A stretch of DNA of 64,000 bases from Pseudomonadota bacterium (GTDB lineage Bacteria; Pseudomonadota; Alphaproteobacteria; Ferrovibrionales; Ferrovibrionaceae). Positions 1 to 7,861 of this stretch are shown one piece after another. Location: NCBI GenBank assembly GCA_023434425.1, contig JAEYSS010000220.1, forward strand, positions 3,902 to 67,901, given 5' to 3'. The stretch's first letter is position 1. Every line of letters begins with the position of its first letter. The notes beneath the pieces were generated by a model. The model ran no database searches, had not been told where the DNA came from, and saw only the letters and a program-made list of their open reading frames with translations. Position numbers and translations under genes: made by a program.

Positions 1-1
1 C

Positions 2-949
2 TACGCCACCATCACCGATGCGAACTACCTGGTTCGGGCGTGGGCGCTGTACCGCTCGCTGCTACCGCATCTGGACGACGGCTTGTTCGCCTTCTACTGC
101 GTAGACGACACCTCGGTCGAAATCCTCAGCCGACTCGATCCGACCAAGACGCTGATCGTCCCACATGCCGATTTCCAGCTTCCTGAGCTGAAGCGAGCTT
201 ACAGCAACCGGAACCGAAGCGAATATTGCTGGACGACGAAACCGTTCCTCATTCGTGATCTGTTTGCGCGCTATCCGGCGGCGCAATGGGGCATGTACCT
301 CGATTCTGATATGGCGGCCTTCGCCGACCCGAAGCAGGCGCTCGACCTAGCAGGCGATGCCGACGTGCTGTTGACACCGCACCGCTTCGCCACGCCACTC
401 CATGCCGCCTTCGAAACTACAGTCGGCCACTTCAATGCTGGGCTGGCCGCCTTCCGGCGGACCACAGAAGGTGTACGCGCTCTGGATTGGTGGGCTGAGC
501 GCTGCCTGGAACTATGCCCGGCGGTGCCCACTCCGGACGCCTATGCTGACCAGAAATACCTGAACCGCATGCCCGAAACGGTCAAGACGACGCATCTTTC
601 GCCACATCCGGGCCTCAATGCCGGGCCTTGGAACATCGAAGCCTATCGGGTCACGCCTGGTGCGGTTTCACCGCTTCTCTCAGGCCAGGAACTGCTGATT
701 TACCATTTCCAGGGCCTGCGCATCTTCGGCACCAGGTTCTTCGATTGCTACCCAGGCAACATGCAATTGCCGCCAGACGCGATGGACCTGATTTACCGGC
801 CCTATACCCGGAGGCTCAAAGACAGCTTCGCCGAGCTAGCGGGAGCGTCCCCCGGTTTTCGGGCCGGCGTGCAGCCGGTCCGGCCGCACTGGGTGGCCAG
901 CCAGGCACGCCGCCTCGTACGCGGCCTCAACAATCTCGCTTTCGCATGA
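2..949 (+). CDS. Glycosyltransferase-like protein, 5'-partial
   Basis: The reading frame is open from base 2, so the gene starts left of the window; 315 residues are visible. An internal TTG near 83 is not a credible start because the upstream codons continue the same fold. The visible N-terminus (ANYLVRAWALYRSLLPH) and the GMYLDSDMAAF segment with a DxD-type metal/nucleotide-sugar site resemble nucleotide-diphospho-sugar transferases of the GT-A fold. No signal peptide or membrane segment is seen in the visible part. It is followed by a 187-bp gap before the amidase, so it is probably not part of the following transcript. Role inferred as a sugar transferase; acceptor and donor unknown. Confidence 0.6.
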   Translation, partial: YATITDANYLVRAWALYRSLLPHLDDGLFAFYCVDDTSVEILSRLDPTKTLIVPHADFQLPELKRAYSNRNRSEYCWTTKPFLIRDLFARYPAAQWGMYLDSDMAAFADPKQALDLAGDADVLLTPHRFATPLHAAFETTVGHFNAGLAAFRRTTEGVRALDWWAERCLELCPAVPTPDAYADQKYLNRMPETVKTTHLSPHPGLNAGPWNIEAYRVTPGAVSPLLSGQELLIYHFQGLRIFGTRFFDCYPGNMQLPPDAMDLIYRPYTRRLKDSFAELAGASPGFRAGVQPVRPHWVASQARRLVRGLNNLAFA

Positions 950-1136
950 TTTCGGAAAAAGGAGCCACTCGATATCCGCCCCTTCCATTTCCTTCCGCGC
1001 CCATTGCGCATGTTTTCGGAACCCCTGACCGGCTGTCGCAATCTGGCATGGTGGCGATGGCAGCGCGGTGGCGCCTGCTACTTGCCAGCACGGAGGGAAC
1101 CGCGATAGTGCGCGGATATCTGCATGGAGAATCGTG

Positions 1137-2432
1137 ATGACCGCCTTTGCCTCCGTCCGCCTGGAAGCCTGCCTGGCTCGAATCGAGGATCCCGCCGGCG
1201 AGGGGAAACGAGCCTTCACGAAACTCTACGCCGATCAGGCGCGCGCCGCAGCCGATGCGGCTGATCGCCGGGCGCAGTTTGGTCAGAGCCTTGGCCCCCT
1301 GGACGGGCGCATCGTCTCGATCAAGGATCTGTTCGATCTGCCGGGTGAAGCCACCACTGCCGGATCGAAACTGCGGCGCGATGCCGCGCCGGCGACCACC
1401 GAAGCCCCGGCGATCGCGCGGCTGCGGGCGGCTGGCGCCGTCATCGTCGGCAAGACCAACATGACCGAATTCGCTTTCTCCGGTGTGGGCATCAACCCGC
1501 ATTACGGCACGCCGGGCAATCCGGCCGATCGAAGCTGCATCCCCGGCGGTTCCAGTTCCGGTGGTGCGGTTTCAGTCGCCGACGGCATGGCCGAGGTCAC
1601 CATCGGCTCGGATACCGGCGGCTCGACCCGTATTCCGGCCGCGCTGTGCGGCATCGTCGGCCTGAAGCCGAGCCAATCTCGCGTGCCGACCGCCGGCGCC
1701 TTCCCGCTGTCCTATGCGCTGGACAGCATCGGCCCGATGGCGGGCTGCGTCGCCGACTGCGCGGCCGCGGATGCCGTGATGGCCGGTGAAAGCCCGACCC
1801 CGCTGTCACCAGCGCCCCTGTCCGGGCTGCGCCTGGGTATTCCGCAGGGTCCGCTGATGGAAAATATGGATGCCCCGGTGGCGGCCGCCTTCGATGCGGC
1901 GATCCGGGTGCTGGGCGGGCATGGCGCCGTCGTCACCGACCAGAGCCTGCCGCAGCTGGCCGACATGCTGGCAGTGAATGCCAGGGGCGGCTTTGCCGCC
2001 ACCGAGGCCTTTTTCATCCACCGTGAGGCGATGGAGCAGCGGCCGGGCGACTTCGACCCCTTCGTGCGGAACCGCATCGAGCGCGGCCGGGCCGTCACGT
2101 CAGCCGATTATATTTTCATGCAACGCCGCCGCGCCGAACTGATCGCCGCGATGGACCGGCAACTGGCAGACCTGGACGCCCTGATCCTGCCGACCACGCC
2201 GATCGTGGCCCGGAAAATCGCCGATCTGGCGGCAGACGAAGCGGCGTTTACGGCGGCCAATACCCTGCTGCTGCGCAATACCTCGGTGGCGAATTTCTTC
2301 GATCTCTGCGCCATTTCTGTGCCGCTGCCGGTCACCGGCCTGCCGGTCGGGCTGATGCTGGTGGCACGGAACGGTCAGGACCGCCGCCTGCTGCGGCTGG
2401 CCGCCGCCGCGGAAATTACCCTAAAACAATGA
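1137..2432 (+). CDS. Amidase signature (AS) family amidohydrolase
   Basis: A 431-residue amidase-signature enzyme that hydrolyses a carboxamide. The Ser-cisSer-Lys triad is visible: Lys63 in SIKDLFD, the cis-Ser139 in the GGSSSGG loop and nucleophile Ser163 in GSDTGGSTRIP. The 24-residue spacing between the two serines is the same as in GatA. It is shorter than GatA and lacks gatB/gatC neighbours, so a general or biuret/allophanate-type amidase is more likely than a tRNA amidotransferase subunit. The start chosen is ATG 1137, preceded by GGAGA at 1126-1130; an in-frame extension to 1068 has no such site. Its last codons overlap an AT-rich palindrome that precedes the regulator gene. Substrate unknown. 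Confidence 0.85.
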   Translation: MTAFASVRLEACLARIEDPAGEGKRAFTKLYADQARAAADAADRRAQFGQSLGPLDGRIVSIKDLFDLPGEATTAGSKLRRDAAPATTEAPAIARLRAAGAVIVGKTNMTEFAFSGVGINPHYGTPGNPADRSCIPGGSSSGGAVSVADGMAEVTIGSDTGGSTRIPAALCGIVGLKPSQSRVPTAGAFPLSYALDSIGPMAGCVADCAAADAVMAGESPTPLSPAPLSGLRLGIPQGPLMENMDAPVAAAFDAAIRVLGGHGAVVTDQSLPQLADMLAVNARGGFAATEAFFIHREAMEQRPGDFDPFVRNRIERGRAVTSADYIFMQRRRAELIAAMDRQLADLDALILPTTPIVARKIADLAADEAAFTAANTLLLRNTSVANFFDLCAISVPLPVTGLPVGLMLVARNGQDRRLLRLAAAAEITLKQ

Positions 2433-2449
2433 TTTTTATAGGTAATTCC
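2411..2449. promoter_or_regulatory. AT-rich imperfect palindrome upstream of regulator gene
   Basis: ATTACC (2415-2420) and GGTAAT (2441-2446) form the arms of an inverted repeat, extended inward by TAAAA/TTTTTA and outward to GGAA.../...TTCC. A second dyad, AATTC-N6-GAATT, lies at 2444-2459. The segment is conspicuously AT-rich against its surroundings and sits directly before the start of the winged-helix regulator. An operator/promoter for autoregulation is inferred; nothing here proves binding. Confidence 0.35.
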
Positions 2450-2462
2450 GGCTAGAATTCGT

Positions 2463-3155
2463 TTGACCCAACGACAGGCCTCCTTTATCGTTCAGCCCGT
2501 GAACGAACCTTCGAAACCCTCCGAGTCATCCCAGGACGCCGCCACCATGGTGGCGCTGCTGGCCGCCGTCAGCGATTCGGACCAGCACACCCAGCGCAGC
2601 CTCGCCGGCCGGCTGGATGTAGCGCTGGGGCTCGCCAACGCGCTGCTCAAGCGCTGCGTTTCCAAAGGCCTGATCAAGATCCAGAATGCCCCCGCCCGTC
2701 GCTATGCCTATTACCTGACACCCAAGGGCTTTGCCGAAAAGAGCCGGCTGGTCGCCGAATATCTGGAAACCTCGCTGAACTTCTTTCGCCGGGCGCGCGG
2801 CCAGTATGAAGAACTGTTTGTCCAGTTGGGGGCACAGGGCGTTACCCGGATCGCGATTGCAGGCAGCGGGGAACTGGCGGAAATCGCCATGCTTTCGGCT
2901 TCCGCCACCGGCATTACGGTTCAGGTCGTGATCGCGCCGGGACGCAATATCCCGGATTTCCACGGCCATGCGGTGGTGACCGATCTGGCTGCGGCTTTGG
3001 CGCGCGGCGCTGAAGCCGTGATCATCGCCGACAGCAGCACGCCCCAGGCCATCTATGACCTGATTTGCGCCGCCATGCCTGCAGATCGCGTTCTGGCCCC
3101 ACGCCTTCTGCATGTGACGCTGCCGCCGGCTCCGGGCAAGGAAATTGCGGCATGA
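2463..3155 (+). CDS. Winged-helix regulator with C-terminal Rossmann-like domain
   Basis: A 230-residue predicted cytoplasmic regulator. Residues about 22-95 look like a winged helix-turn-helix of the MarR-type EPS-associated class (HTQRSLAGRLDVALGLANAL then KGLIKIQNAPARRYAYYLTPKG). Residues about 110-215 look like a small Rossmann-type domain with a glycine-rich turn, IAIAGSGELAEIA, followed by alternating strands and helices. Such a domain could sense a nucleotide, NAD(H) or a nucleotide sugar; that is inference. The start is uncertain: TTG 2463 or GTG 2499, neither with a clear Shine-Dalgarno. It is translationally coupled (ATGA) to the RfaH-like gene, which suggests a joint role in control of the downstream glycan operon. 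Confidence 0.7.
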   Translation: MTQRQASFIVQPVNEPSKPSESSQDAATMVALLAAVSDSDQHTQRSLAGRLDVALGLANALLKRCVSKGLIKIQNAPARRYAYYLTPKGFAEKSRLVAEYLETSLNFFRRARGQYEELFVQLGAQGVTRIAIAGSGELAEIAMLSASATGITVQVVIAPGRNIPDFHGHAVVTDLAAALARGAEAVIIADSSTPQAIYDLICAAMPADRVLAPRLLHVTLPPAPGKEIAA

Positions 3156-3655
3156 CGACGTTGTCCTGGTACGCCGTGTATACGCAGCCAGCGAAGGAAA
3201 GCCTTGCCGCGCAGCAGTTGCGCAACCAGGGCTTCGACGTCTATCTGCCGCAGTATCAAAAACTGCGCCGCCATGCCGGCCGTAGCGACATCGTCGCAAC
3301 GGCTCTATTCCCGCGCTACCTGTTCGTCGGGCTGGATGTCGAGCGTCAGCGCTGGCGTTCCGTCAACGGGACGCGTGGCGTGGTCGGCCTGGTGATGTTC
3401 GGCGACAAACCGATCCCCGTACCGACGGCCGTGATCGATGAGATTCGCAGCCGGGAAGACGACACTGGCTATGTCCGCCTGAACGGCCCCGCTTTCCAGC
3501 GCGGCCAAGCTTTGCGTATCGTCGAGGGCCCGATGACGGATACCCAGGCGATCTTCGAGGAGCAGGTTGACGGCAACCGCGCCATCCTGCTGGTCTCGCT
3601 GCTGGGGCGTATGGTCCGCACCAAGATGCCGCTGCGGCAGGTCGAGGCGGCCTGA
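3152..3655 (+). CDS. RfaH/NusG-like transcription antitermination factor
   Basis: A 167-residue NusG paralogue. Residues 1-100 form an NGN domain (SWYAVYTQPAKESLAAQQL, then a FPRYLFVGLD segment typical of RfaH/UpxY-type proteins). Residues about 115-165 form a KOW domain (GQALRIVEGPMTD...GRMVRTKMPL). Family members bind elongating RNA polymerase at a leader element and let it cross long operons of surface polysaccharide genes. The ATG overlaps the regulator's stop (ATGA at 3152-3155). An ops-like element lies at 5382-5393 in the leader of the 54-kb glycan operon, a natural target. The housekeeping nusG would be expected beside secE and rplK, which are not here, so this is the specialised paralogue. 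Confidence 0.88.
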   Translation: MTTLSWYAVYTQPAKESLAAQQLRNQGFDVYLPQYQKLRRHAGRSDIVATALFPRYLFVGLDVERQRWRSVNGTRGVVGLVMFGDKPIPVPTAVIDEIRSREDDTGYVRLNGPAFQRGQALRIVEGPMTDTQAIFEEQVDGNRAILLVSLLGRMVRTKMPLRQVEAA

Positions 3656-3704
3656 CCCCGCCTCCGCCTAGCCAGCACTCCGATTCAGGCCTATAAGCCG
3701 CGCC

Positions 3705-5045
3705 ATGAGCAGACCCGCCCCCGTTGCCAACCCGCCCAAGGTCGGAATCGTCAGCCTTGGCTGTCCCAAGGCCCTGGTCGATTCCGAGCGCATCATCACG
3801 AAGCTGCGCGCCGAAGGTTATGCGATTTCGGGCTCCTATGAGGCCGCCGACGTGGTGCTGGTGAATACCTGTGGTTTTCTCGACAGCGCCAAGCAGGAGT
3901 CCCTGGAAGCGATCGGCGAGGCGATGCGGGAAAACGGCCGCGTTATCGTTACCGGTTGCATGGGCGTGGAAGCAGACAAGATTCGGGGCATGTTTCCAGA
4001 TGTCCTGTCGGTCAGCGGTCCGCAGCAATACGAGACTGTGGTCGAGGCCGTGCACGAGGCCGCACCGCCGCTGCACGACCCCTTCGTCGACCTGGTTCCG
4101 CCGCAGGGCATCAAGCTGACGCCGCGGCATTATGCTTACCTGAAGATTTCAGAAGGCTGCAACCACAGCTGCAGCTTCTGCATCATCCCGTCCATGCGCG
4201 GCAAGCTGAAGAGCCGTCAGGCCAACGATGTGCTGTTCGAAGCCGAACGGCTGGTCAAGGCCGGCGTGAAAGAACTGCTGGTGATCTCTCAGGACACCTC
4301 AGCCTACGGTGTCGATATCAAGCATGCCGAGAGCCAGTGGCGTGAGCGCAAGGTGAAGGCGCGCCTGACCGAACTGGCCGATGCGATGGGCAGCCTGGGC
4401 GCCTGGGTGCGGCTGCATTACGTCTATCCCTATCCTCATGTGGACGAGATCATTCCGCTGATGGCGGAGGGCAAAATCCTTCCCTATCTCGACATCCCGT
4501 TCCAGCATGCCGAACCGCGCGTGCTAAAAAGCATGCGCCGGCCCGGCAACCAGGAAAAAGTGCTGCAGCGCATTCGCAGCTGGCGCGAGATCTGCCCTGA
4601 CCTCGCGATCCGCTCAACCTTCATCGTCGGCTTTCCCGGCGAGACGGAAGCCGATTTCGAATTCCTGCTGCAATGGCTGGAAGGAGCCGAACTCGACCGC
4701 GTCGGCTGCTTCAAATACGAGAATGTCGAAGGTGCCCGCGCCAACGATCTGTCGGATCAGATCCCGGACGCAGTCAAGCAGGCGCGCTGGGAGCGCTTTA
4801 TGACCATTCAGCAGAAGATCAGTGCCAGGCGGCTGAAGCGCTTCGTCGGCCGCACGCTGGATGTGCTGGTGGATGAGGTGAAGCGGACAACCGCAACCGG
4901 GCGCAGCTTCGCCGATGCGCCGGAAATTGATGGCATCGTGAAAATTAAAAAAGCCGTCGGTGTGAATATTGGCGACCTGATCAAGGTTAAGATCGACAAG
5001 GCGGGGCCTTACGATCTGAGCGGCACCTTTTTATCCACGATATGA
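3705..5045 (+). CDS. rimO: Ribosomal protein S12 methylthiotransferase RimO
   Basis: A 446-residue radical-SAM methylthiotransferase that modifies the conserved Asp of ribosomal protein S12. The N-terminal UPF0004 domain carries the three cluster cysteines ([27 protein letters not shown]). The radical-SAM CxxxCxxC is [10 protein letters not shown]-terminal TRAM domain follows ([22 protein letters not shown]...[12 protein letters not shown]). Length and motif order fit Rim[13 protein letters not shown] is more typical of RimO than of MiaB. A housekeeping gene, it marks the edge of the variable glycan region and is followed by a hairpin terminator. Confidence 0.95.
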   Translation: MSRPAPVANPPKVGIVSLGCPKALVDSERIITKLRAEGYAISGSYEAADVVLVNTCGFLDSAKQESLEAIGEAMRENGRVIVTGCMGVEADKIRGMFPDVLSVSGPQQYETVVEAVHEAAPPLHDPFVDLVPPQGIKLTPRHYAYLKISEGCNHSCSFCIIPSMRGKLKSRQANDVLFEAERLVKAGVKELLVISQDTSAYGVDIKHAESQWRERKVKARLTELADAMGSLGAWVRLHYVYPYPHVDEIIPLMAEGKILPYLDIPFQHAEPRVLKSMRRPGNQEKVLQRIRSWREICPDLAIRSTFIVGFPGETEADFEFLLQWLEGAELDRVGCFKYENVEGARANDLSDQIPDAVKQARWERFMTIQQKISARRLKRFVGRTLDVLVDEVKRTTATGRSFADAPEIDGIVKIKKAVGVNIGDLIKVKIDKAGPYDLSGTFLSTI

Positions 5046-5083
5046 TATAGTGTTAAATATACCATAAATTGTGTAGAGCCAGT

Positions 5084-5112
5084 AAATCACCCTCAGTGGG
5101 AGGGTGATTTTT
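5084..5112 (+). terminator. Rho-independent terminator after rimO
   Basis: A perfect 11-bp stem, AAATCACCCTC (5084-5094) with GAGGGTGATTT (5100-5110), closes a 5-base loop and is followed by TTTTAT. It lies 38 bases after the rimO stop in an AT-rich gap (5041-5075 is nearly all A/T) and isolates rimO from the glycan operon. Confidence 0.85.
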
Positions 5113-5147
5113 ATCTGTATTCTGACAATTTCTCGCCTTGCGCCGAC

Positions 5148-5189
5148 GTTCATCTGCTGAACATCTTCAGTTGCGTTCAAGCACTGAAC
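5148..5189. promoter_or_regulatory. Tandem palindromic operators GTTCA-N5-TGAAC
   Basis: Two 15-base palindromes occur in the same orientation: GTTCATCTGCTGAAC at 5148-5162 and GTTCAAGCACTGAAC at 5175-5189. Their starts are 27 bases apart, and each is preceded by C and followed by ATC. Arms are identical and perfectly inverted; the 5-base spacers differ. This is the form expected for a dimeric helix-turn-helix regulator. The second copy lies within the spacer of a putative promoter. The cognate protein is unknown; the winged-helix protein encoded at 2463-3155 is one candidate. Confidence 0.6.
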
Positions 5190-5199
5190 ATCATAGAAT
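5171..5199 (+). promoter_or_regulatory. Putative sigma70-type promoter of the glycan operon
   Basis: TTGCGT (5171-5176) and TAGAAT (5194-5199) are separated by 17 bases. The -10 is one mismatch from TATAAT; the -35 matches TTGACA only in its first three bases. Transcription would start near 5206 and give a leader of roughly 215 nucleotides before the manC start. The downstream GTTCA-N5-TGAAC copy falls inside the spacer, which fits repression. Assigned by eye only. Confidence 0.4.
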
Positions 5200-5348
5200 T
5201 ATTTACTTTCGCACGGATTCGGTTGCCCCGGTTTTGCCTGCCCGGACCTTTCAGGATTTCCGGCCAAGAACGGGCCTGTCCGCCACCCATTGTCCTTGTT
5301 TCGGATGATCTCTCAGTCATGGGGGCTAGACGATCCTCACGCGAATGT

Positions 5349-5393
5349 CGCCATAACGGGGGAGCGTCGCTTCACCCGAATGGCGGTAGCATG
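5349..5393 (+). promoter_or_regulatory. Leader hairpin and ops-like element (RfaH recruitment site)
   Basis: GGCGGTAGCATG at 5382-5393 matches the enterobacterial ops element (GGCGGTAGCGTG) at 11 of 12 positions, and the following CTT also agrees. It sits 28 bases before the chosen manC start, in the untranslated leader, as ops does in rfb/kps/JUMPStart leaders. Just before it is a two-part hairpin: CGCCAT (5349-5354) pairs with ATGGCG (5380-5385), enclosing CGGG (5357-5360) and CCCG (5375-5378); it overlaps the first four ops bases. The match plus the RfaH-like gene at 3152 makes function plausible. RfaH binding in this organism is inferred. Confidence 0.65.
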
Positions 5394-5420
5394 CTTGAAC
5401 TGCCGCACACTCGAGAGCTG

Positions 5421-6881
5421 ATGCAAACCGTTTCTGGCCGCATAATCTCGCCCGTCATCTTGTCGGGGGGGAGCGGCAGCCGCCTTTGGCCGCTGTCTCG
5501 CGCCAGCTATCCGAAACAGTTCCTGCCGCTGTGTTCCGATGAACCGATGCTGGTTGAAACCGCGCGCCGCGTCGCCTTGCCCGGCTTCGCGTCCCCGACC
5601 ATCATCTGCAGCAGCGCGCATCGTTTCCTAGTGGCGCAGACCCTGGCCGCCGCCGAGATCACACCGCGCGGTATCCTGCTTGAGCCGGTTGCCCGCAATA
5701 CTGCCATCGCCATCGCCACCAGCGCGCTTTGGCTGCAGGTCCAAGACAAGACAGCCATCGCGCTGATCATGCCCTCCGATCACATGATCGGCGATCTGCC
5801 GGCCTTCTATGCCGCCATCGGCAAGGCCACCGCCGCGGCTGAGCGGGGCCTGATCGTGACATTCGGTATCAGGCCATCACGGCCTGACACCGGATACGGC
5901 TATATCCAGATCGGCAAGACGATCGACGGCCTCGATGGAGTCTGCCAGATCGCCAAATTCGTGGAAAAGCCCGACCTGCAGACCGCCGAAACCTATCTGG
6001 CCGCAGGTAACTTCAACTGGAATGCCGGCATCTTCCTGGCGCGCGTCGATACGATTATTACCGAATTCGAGCGGCATGCGCCCGATATTCTGGCCGCGGC
6101 AACGGCCGCACTGGCCGACAGCATCACCGACCTCGATTTCACGCGCCTTGGTGAAGCCGCCTTCACGGCGGCGCGCGCCATGGCCTTTGATCACGCCATC
6201 ATGGAAAGAACCGATCATGGCGGCGTGGTCGTTACCGACATGGGCTGGAACGACATCGGTTCCTGGCGCGCATTGTGGGAAATCGGCGTCAAGGACCACC
6301 ATGGCAATGTCGCGACGGGTGACACATGGCTGCACGACACCCGGAATTCGCTCGTGCGCAGCGCCGACGGCCTTCTCACCGCCGTCATTGGCCTAAACGA
6401 CATCGTTGTGATCGCCACTGACGACTCCATCCTGATCGCCGACCGGAACCGGACGGAAGATGTAAAGACCCTGGTTGAGTCGATGGCAAGCAGCAATCGG
6501 CAGGAACACCTGCAGGCGTCCGTCGTGCATCGACCCTGGGGCAGTTACCGCACGCTGGAAGGCGGCAACGGTTATCTTGTGAAGCGCATCACCGTGAATC
6601 CGAAAGCGTCGCTTTCGCTGCAGTATCATCACCATCGCGCCGAGCATTGGGTCGTCGTGGACGGCGTGGCCAAGGTAACCCGCGGTGACAAGACCTTCCT
6701 GCTGCAGCGCAATGAATCGACCTACATTCCAATTGGCCAGACGCACCGACTGGAAAACCCAGGCGACACGCCGCTACATCTGATCGAGGTGCAGAGCGGT
6801 GTTGTCATTTCCGAGGACGACATCGTGCGGCTCGACGACAACTATGGCCGCCAGTCCGCGTCGGCGGCGGTGAAGGCATGA
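5421..6881 (+). CDS. manC: Mannose-1-phosphate guanylyltransferase / mannose-6-phosphate isomerase
   Basis: A 486-residue bifunctional enzyme that makes GDP-mannose from mannose-1-P and interconverts fructose-6-P with mannose-6-P. The N-terminal nucleotidyltransferase has the PVILSGGSGSRLWPLSR loop and KQFLPL. VEKPDLQTAE and NWNAGIF are also typical. The C-terminal cupin carries the type II isomerase signature (RPWGSYRTLEGG...QYHHHRAEHWVVV). The start is set at ATG 5421 because the in-frame ATG at 5391 lies inside the ops-like element and the frame further upstream is leader. GAGAG at 5413-5417 is a close, weak ribosome site. It is the first gene of the operon; its mannose-1-P comes from the mutase encoded at 62041-63444. 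ATGA overlap with the next gene. Confidence 0.92.
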   Translation: MQTVSGRIISPVILSGGSGSRLWPLSRASYPKQFLPLCSDEPMLVETARRVALPGFASPTIICSSAHRFLVAQTLAAAEITPRGILLEPVARNTAIAIATSALWLQVQDKTAIALIMPSDHMIGDLPAFYAAIGKATAAAERGLIVTFGIRPSRPDTGYGYIQIGKTIDGLDGVCQIAKFVEKPDLQTAETYLAAGNFNWNAGIFLARVDTIITEFERHAPDILAAATAALADSITDLDFTRLGEAAFTAARAMAFDHAIMERTDHGGVVVTDMGWNDIGSWRALWEIGVKDHHGNVATGDTWLHDTRNSLVRSADGLLTAVIGLNDIVVIATDDSILIADRNRTEDVKTLVESMASSNRQEHLQASVVHRPWGSYRTLEGGNGYLVKRITVNPKASLSLQYHHHRAEHWVVVDGVAKVTRGDKTFLLQRNESTYIPIGQTHRLENPGDTPLHLIEVQSGVVISEDDIVRLDDNYGRQSASAAVKA

Positions 6882-7843
6882 CCTTTTCGTTGAAGGGCAA
6901 GCGGATCTGGGTGGCCGGCCATCGCGGCATGACCGGCAGCGCCCTGGTCCGCCGACTGATGCACGAAGATTGCGAAATCCTCAGTGCCGAACGCGCAGAA
7001 CTTGACATGCGCCGGCAGGCCGATGTCGAGACATGGGTTGCAGCCAAGCGACCCGATGCGGTTTTCCTTGCAGCCGCGCGCGTCGGTGGCATCCTAGCCA
7101 ACGATTCCTATCCGGCCACCTTCCTTTACGACAACCTGCAGATCGAGACGAACATCATTCACGCCGCCTGGCAGGTGAAGGTGCAGAAGCTGCTATTTCT
7201 CGGTTCATCTTGCATCTATCCGAAGGAAGCGCCGCAGCCGATTCCGGAAGAGGCCCTGCTCACCAGCCCGCTGGAGCCGACCAACGAATGGTATGCCATC
7301 GCCAAGATTGCCGGCATCAAGCTTTGCCAGGCATATCGCCGGCAATATGGCTGCGACTTCATTTCGGCGATGCCGACCAATCTCTACGGCCCGAACGACA
7401 ACTTCCACCCCAACACCAGCCATGTGCCGGCCGCGCTGACGCGCCGCTTCCATGAGGCGAAGCTGCAAGGCAGCGAGGATGCCGTTGTCTGGGGATCCGG
7501 TCGGCCGCTACGCGAATTCCTGCATGTCGATGATCTGGCGGACGCCAGCGTTTTTCTGATGAAAAACTATTCGGATACCTTGCCGATCAACATCGGCAGT
7601 GGCAGCGAGGTGACCATCGCAGAATTCGCCGAGCTGGTCAAACGGAGCGTCGGCTTCAACGGCCGCATCGTCTTCGACGTCAGCCGCCCCGACGGCACGC
7701 CGCGGAAGCTGCTGGACAGCCGCCGCCTGCGCCAGCTCGGATGGCAGGCTAGGATTCCCTTGGAGACCGGCCTGCCGGGCTATTATGCTTGGTTCATAGA
7801 GCATGGCGACAGCCTGCGCGAAAACGGCATCGATCGCGCTTAA
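6878..7843 (+). CDS. fcl: GDP-L-fucose synthase
   Basis: A 321-residue extended short-chain dehydrogenase that performs the 3,5-epimerisation and 4-reduction of GDP-4-keto-6-deoxymannose to GDP-L-fucose. The Rossmann motif is VAGHRGMTGSALV. The catalytic pair is Tyr139/Lys143 in YAIAKIAGIK, with SSCIYPK upstream. The family-typical segment TNLYGPNDNFHPNTSHV is present and length is normal. Its ATG overlaps the manC stop (ATGA). It precedes gmd, which supplies its substrate, the reverse of the common gmd-fcl order. Confidence 0.94.
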   Translation: MTFSLKGKRIWVAGHRGMTGSALVRRLMHEDCEILSAERAELDMRRQADVETWVAAKRPDAVFLAAARVGGILANDSYPATFLYDNLQIETNIIHAAWQVKVQKLLFLGSSCIYPKEAPQPIPEEALLTSPLEPTNEWYAIAKIAGIKLCQAYRRQYGCDFISAMPTNLYGPNDNFHPNTSHVPAALTRRFHEAKLQGSEDAVVWGSGRPLREFLHVDDLADASVFLMKNYSDTLPINIGSGSEVTIAEFAELVKRSVGFNGRIVFDVSRPDGTPRKLLDSRRLRQLGWQARIPLETGLPGYYAWFIEHGDSLRENGIDRA

Positions 7844-7861
7844 CAAAAGAAAAGCATTTCT

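Noticed and set aside
950..1136. Small gene or RNA in the gap before the amidase
   Set aside because: Frames crossing it are extensions of neighbours; no ribosome site with a separate frame, and no strong hairpin, was found.
3152..3655. Housekeeping NusG
   Set aside because: It is not next to secE/rplK, it overlaps a regulator gene, and the NGN segment is of RfaH type.
5223..5420. N-terminal extension of manC to 5223, or start at ATG 5391
   Set aside because: The added residues resemble no part of ManC, the region contains the ops-like element and a hairpin, and ATG 5391 falls inside that element.
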